Origin: Pseudomonas alkylphenolica | Lineage (GTDB): Bacteria; Pseudomonadota; Gammaproteobacteria; Pseudomonadales; Pseudomonadaceae | Direction of reading: 5' to 3' | NCBI RefSeq assembly: GCF_000746525.1 | Contig: NZ_CP009048.1 | Span: forward strand, 4,405,501 to 4,469,500 | DNA length: 64,000 nucleotides | In this document: one piece after another, positions 59,352 to 64,000 of the stretch | Layout: every line of letters begins with the position of its first letter | How positions within the stretch are numbered: position 1 is the first letter of the stretch | Notes under the pieces: generated by a model | Seen by the model: only the letters and a program-made list of their open reading frames with translations | Database searches by the model: none | Told to the model about the DNA's origin: nothing | Translations under genes and position numbers: made by a program

Positions 59352-60359
59352 TTACTGGAACAGCGACTCACTGGACAGGCCATTCTTCTCGAGGATCTCA
59401 CGCAAGCGCTTGAGGCCCTCCACCTGGATCTGGCGAACTCGCTCACGGGTCAGGCCTATCTCCAGCCCGACATCTTCCAGAGTGCTGCTTTCGTGCCCAC
59501 GCAGGCCGAAACGGCGAATCACCACCTCGCGCTGCTTGTCCGTCAGCTCGCTCAGCCATTGGTCAATGCTCTGGGACAGGTCATCATCCTGGAGCAGCTC
59601 GCAAGGGTCGGTAGGGCGGTCGTCGGTCAGGGTATCGAGCAGGGTCTTGTCGGAGTCCGGCCCCAGGGACACATCCACCGACGATACACGCTCGTTGAGC
59701 CCGAGCATGCGTTTGACCTCTCCAACGGGTTTTTCCAGGAGGCTGGCGATCTCTTCCGGGGACGGTTCGTGATCGAGCTTCTGGGTCAGTTCGCGTGCCG
59801 CGCGCAGGTAAACGTTGAGCTCCTTGACCACATGAATCGGCAAGCGAATCGTGCGGGTCTGGTTCATGATTGCCCGTTCGATGGTTTGCCGGATCCACCA
59901 GGTGGCATAGGTAGAGAAACGGAAACCACGCTCAGGGTCGAATTTCTCGACCGCGCGAATCAACCCCAGGTTGCCCTCTTCGATCAGGTCCAGCAGCGAA
60001 AGCCCACGATTCACATAACGCCGGGCGATCTTCACCACCAGACGCAGGTTGCTCTCGATCATGCGCTTGCGCCCGGCCGGATCACCACTTTGCGAAAGGC
60101 GCGCAAAATGAACCTCTTCCTCTGGCGAGAGCAAAGGCGAAAAGCCGATTTCATTGAGGTACAACTGGGTTGCATCAAGCGCACGGGTATAATCGATGTA
60201 CTTGTGCTGCTTGAGCGTAGAGCCTTGTTTGGCCCTGGTCCGAACCGAAGATACAGCAGGTTCGTCTGACACCACATCCGTTTCCAAAACGATGCCCGTC
60301 TCCATCAGGAGCACTTCATCGTCGATGTCAAACTCCGGCACTTCTTTACTGAGAGCCAT
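59352..60359 (-). CDS. rpoS: RNA polymerase sigma factor RpoS
   Basis: A 335-residue sigma-70-type stationary-phase factor. Region 1.2 and 2 ([80 protein letters not shown]), region 3, and region 4 HTH ([36 protein letters not shown]). It directs the general stress response. It lies 107 bp downstream of nlpD, inside which an rpoS promoter is expected by analogy with other pseudomonads. Confidence 0.98.
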   Translation of the reverse strand: MALSKEVPEFDIDDEVLLMETGIVLETDVVSDEPAVSSVRTRAKQGSTLKQHKYIDYTRALDATQLYLNEIGFSPLLSPEEEVHFARLSQSGDPAGRKRMIESNLRLVVKIARRYVNRGLSLLDLIEEGNLGLIRAVEKFDPERGFRFSTYATWWIRQTIERAIMNQTRTIRLPIHVVKELNVYLRAARELTQKLDHEPSPEEIASLLEKPVGEVKRMLGLNERVSSVDVSLGPDSDKTLLDTLTDDRPTDPCELLQDDDLSQSIDQWLSELTDKQREVVIRRFGLRGHESSTLEDVGLEIGLTRERVRQIQVEGLKRLREILEKNGLSSESLFQ

Positions 60360-60466
60360 TGTTATAGTCCTTTGCTGAGTTCGAACTCAGACTCGAGCGG
60401 CGCCGATATCCTTGGCAACGCTGGAGCCTGTCCCCTCTACGCGAGGAACAGGCCGGGTACTAGCAA

Positions 60467-61348
60467 TCAACGACGCGGCAGGAATTGCAGCGGATCAACA
60501 GGTTTGCCCTGGCGGCGAATCTCAAAATGCAGCTTCACCCGGTCTGTGCCCGTGGAACCCATTTCGGCAATTGTCTGCCCAACTTTGACCTGCTGTCCCT
60601 CCCGAACCAAAAGCCTGCGGTTGTGACCGTAGGCACTGACGTAGGTGTCGCTGTGCTTGATGATGACCAACTCGCCGTAGCCCCGCAAGCCACTCCCGGC
60701 GTAGACAACTGAACCATCAGACGCAGCAAAAACAGGCTGTCCCAAATCACCGGCGATATCAATGCCTTTATTCAAACTGCCGTTTGAAGCAAATTTGCCA
60801 ATCAGCACACCCGTGGCCGGCCATGCCCAACCGCCTACGGCTCGCTCGGCAGCAGGCACCTGAGCCGGCGCGGTAGTGGTTACTACAGGCGCTGGCGTGG
60901 ATGTCACGGGAGTCGTCACAGGCGCTGTCGCAGGCTTGGCTGGAGTGCCGGCCGGGCGCGTGGTGATCGTGGTTTTACTCGAAGGCGATGATGAAGTGGT
61001 GACCACGGTGGTGGTCGCGCTGGCAGGTCCACTGGTGCGGCCATCGAAGCGGATCGCCTGGCCTGGGCGGATGGTATACGGTGCGGCGATGCCGTTGCGG
61101 GCAGCCAGGGCCTTGTAGTCCCAGCCATAACGAAAGGCGATGGAGTACAGGGTGTCACCAGGGCGCACCACATACTGGCCACTGGTGGTAACAGGACGCT
61201 TGGCCACCGGCGCGTTGCGATCGACCACTCGCGCACTGTTGGTCGACGTGCTGGAACAACCCGAAAGCAGTGAACCCGCGGCAAGTGCAATCACCAGAAG
61301 CTTGACGCTCGAAAATCCCCTGCGCTGCTGATTGATTGTGTGCCCCAC
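60467..61348 (-). CDS. nlpD: Amidase activator NlpD (LysM, degenerate LytM)
   Basis: A 293-residue outer-membrane lipoprotein: signal with lipobox GSLLSGC, LysM (YVVRPGDTLYSIAFRYGWDY), a Thr/Pro/Ala linker rich in TTVVT repeats, and a C-terminal LytM domain lacking catalytic ligands (NKGIDIAGDLGQPVFA, VKLHFEIRRQGKPVDPL). NlpD activates AmiC-type amidases. The start is a GTG at GHTINQQRR preceded by GAGGGAG; an upstream frame extension is unsupported. It precedes rpoS and follows pcm. Confidence 0.93.
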   Translation of the reverse strand: MGHTINQQRRGFSSVKLLVIALAAGSLLSGCSSTSTNSARVVDRNAPVAKRPVTTSGQYVVRPGDTLYSIAFRYGWDYKALAARNGIAAPYTIRPGQAIRFDGRTSGPASATTTVVTTSSSPSSKTTITTRPAGTPAKPATAPVTTPVTSTPAPVVTTTAPAQVPAAERAVGGWAWPATGVLIGKFASNGSLNKGIDIAGDLGQPVFAASDGSVVYAGSGLRGYGELVIIKHSDTYVSAYGHNRRLLVREGQQVKVGQTIAEMGSTGTDRVKLHFEIRRQGKPVDPLQFLPRR

Positions 61349-61528
61349 CCGCCGCTCCCTCTCATGGTGACTGTTGCGAAAATGCAATATTGTTTCAATT
61401 ATAACCGAGCACATGCGCCTTGCGGATGCCAGGCTTGCGCAAAATGTGAACCCTGACAGAACAGGGTAGCCCGCCAGATAGACAGGGCAATACCGGAGGA
61501 ATTCGCTGGTGCTGAAAAAAAGTCCTGA

Positions 61529-62942
<1,414 letters not shown>

Positions 62943-62955
<13 letters not shown>

Positions 62956-64000
62956 GGGCTGTCCGTCTGCCCTGCCGACACCAGATCAACAAGCTCGCGC
63001 ACCACCACGGTGGCAAAGCATCCGGCCGGAAGGACGAATTCCAGTTGCAGAATATCAGGCTCGGGATAATGCCACGTCAGACCGCCAATGGGCAGTCGCA
63101 GGATGCGGCGTTCGTGACTCATGCCCGCCCGCGCCAACCACTGGCACAACGACGCATGCTGCTCACCAATGCGCTGTTCGAGTTCGCCAGTGGCGCCGCT
63201 GGCGCCTGACTGCCCCTCGCCCCACAGCGGGCCGGTGGGATGCAGGTCAAGAATGGCCAGGCGCGGATCGGAACACTCCGCTTCGCCAGCCGGAAAAAAG
63301 CTACGGCTGTCGGTAAACGCCAACAGGTCGCCGACCTGGGCGCGTTGCCAGCTGCCGTCGGCTACGCGTTGCGCCAGCACCTGGTTGAACAGGTAACTGC
63401 GTGCACTGGAAAGCAGCCGTGAACGCACATTGCGCTGTTCCGGCAGCGCCTGGCGCCCGGCCCAGTCGCGGGCATCGTGAACATTACCGCCGGCATGGCC
63501 GAAGCGCTGGGTGCCAAAATAGTTGGGAACGCCCTGGCTACGCAGTTGCTCCAGGCGTGCATTCAACGCCGCATGATCGGCACTCAGAGCGGTCAGGCGC
63601 AAGGTGAAACCGTTGGCCGAATGGGCGCCGCGTTGCAGCTTGCGCGAGTGCCGGGTCTGTTTGAGGATGCTCAGGGTTTCATTTTCCGCCGCGTTCAGGT
63701 CCGGATCGGCCTTGCCCGGCAGGTGCAGGCTGAACCATTGACGGGTCAGGGCCTGACGATCCTTGAGACCGGCATAGCTGATGTTGCGTAGCGGCACACC
63801 AGCAGCCCGGGCCAGACGGCGCGCAGCTTCTTCGGTATTGAGGTCGCGTTTTTCGACCCACAGCCACAGGTGCTCACCATTGCCGGACAAGGGAATGTCG
63901 AGGACTTCGTCAACCTGGAAGTCTTCGGCGGTGGCCTTGAGAATCGCGCTGCCCAGCGCCGGGCTCGATGCACGCGGGCCGAGAAGTTCCAGTTCGGTCA
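62943..64000 (-). CDS. truD: tRNA pseudouridine(13) synthase TruD, first base beyond the window
   Basis: A 352-residue pseudouridine synthase acting on U13 of tRNA-Glu. The catalytic motif [17 protein letters not shown] contains the active Asp; [20 protein letters not shown] and [19 protein letters not shown] are TruD signatures. The minus strand ends TG-ACC-GAA at 64000, so only the A of the ATG lies outside the window (start at 64001). It begins the truD-surE-pcm-nlpD-rpoS block. Confidence 0.97.

Overview
The window is chromosomal DNA of a Pseudomonas from the P. putida / P. fluorescens lineage. This follows from several things seen together: a Tol-Pal operon with OprL-type Pal between ruvCAB and queE/queC; divergent fpr and a FinR-like regulator; an OprD-family porin next to proS; an alanyl-phosphatidylglycerol synthase/hydrolase pair; a truD-surE-pcm-nlpD-rpoS block followed by an RsmZ-type sRNA and fdxA-mutS; and high-GC REP/REPIN palindromes in several intergenic gaps. 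Almost every gene has a recognisable pseudomonad family, and intergenic space is short.

Layout, left to right. (1) 1-10.6 kb: a DUF945 gene cut by the window edge, an oxaloacetate decarboxylase, an AraC regulator facing a three-gene polyamine-type cluster (glutamine synthetase family, periplasmic binding protein, FAD oxidase), a small lipoprotein, a LysM/degenerate M23 lipoprotein and a catecholate-type TonB receptor with a Fur-box-like sequence. (2) 10.6-23.2 kb, all minus strand: tRNA-Lys, queC, queE, cpoB-pal-tolB-tolA-tolR-tolQ-ybgC, ruvB-ruvA-ruvC, yebC, aspS and an FmdB zinc ribbon. (3) 23.2-32.6 kb: an RHH protein, Dps-like ferritin, a membrane-anchored cold-shock protein, slyX, a HIT protein, an 813-bp gene-free stretch, an OprD-family porin, proS, a lipoprotein, dinB and two initiator tRNA genes. 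(4) 32.8-44 kb: aminoacyl-PG synthase and hydrolase, kup, a WaaP-like kinase, rimO, a GNAT enzyme, a degenerate pseudouridine synthase, a DUF1456 protein and trmO. (5) 44-52.5 kb: fpr/finR, dgkA, erdR-like regulator, DTW protein, PA3611-like protein, a small RHH protein, a LOG-family enzyme, recX, recA and pncC (cinA family).

(6) 52.5-55.8 kb, between pncC/cinA and mutS, is the only clearly accessory region. It holds a lysis-gene relic (Rz without its membrane anchor, with an intact-looking nested Rz1), joined directly to an excisionase-like gene and a tyrosine integrase. Beyond the integrase lies a two-gene minus-strand cargo: a divergent ClpP/SDH-fold putative serine peptidase and a 58-residue basic protein, bracketed by two nearly identical hairpins. 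The mutS-cinA interval is a known home of R-tailocins and prophages in fluorescent pseudomonads, so this looks like the scar of one after a large internal deletion. A 7-bp tandem repeat sits just upstream of mutS.

(7) 55.8-64 kb: mutS, fdxA, rsmZ with a GacA-type upstream element, rpoS, nlpD, pcm, surE and truD, which lacks only its first base at the window edge. This block joins DNA repair, the stationary-phase sigma factor and the Gac/Rsm switch in one neighbourhood.

Starts were chosen from Shine-Dalgarno-like sequences and family N-termini where the longest open frame was clearly too long (for example ruvA, the HIT gene and nlpD, all GTG). All homology statements rest on recognition by eye; no searches were run.
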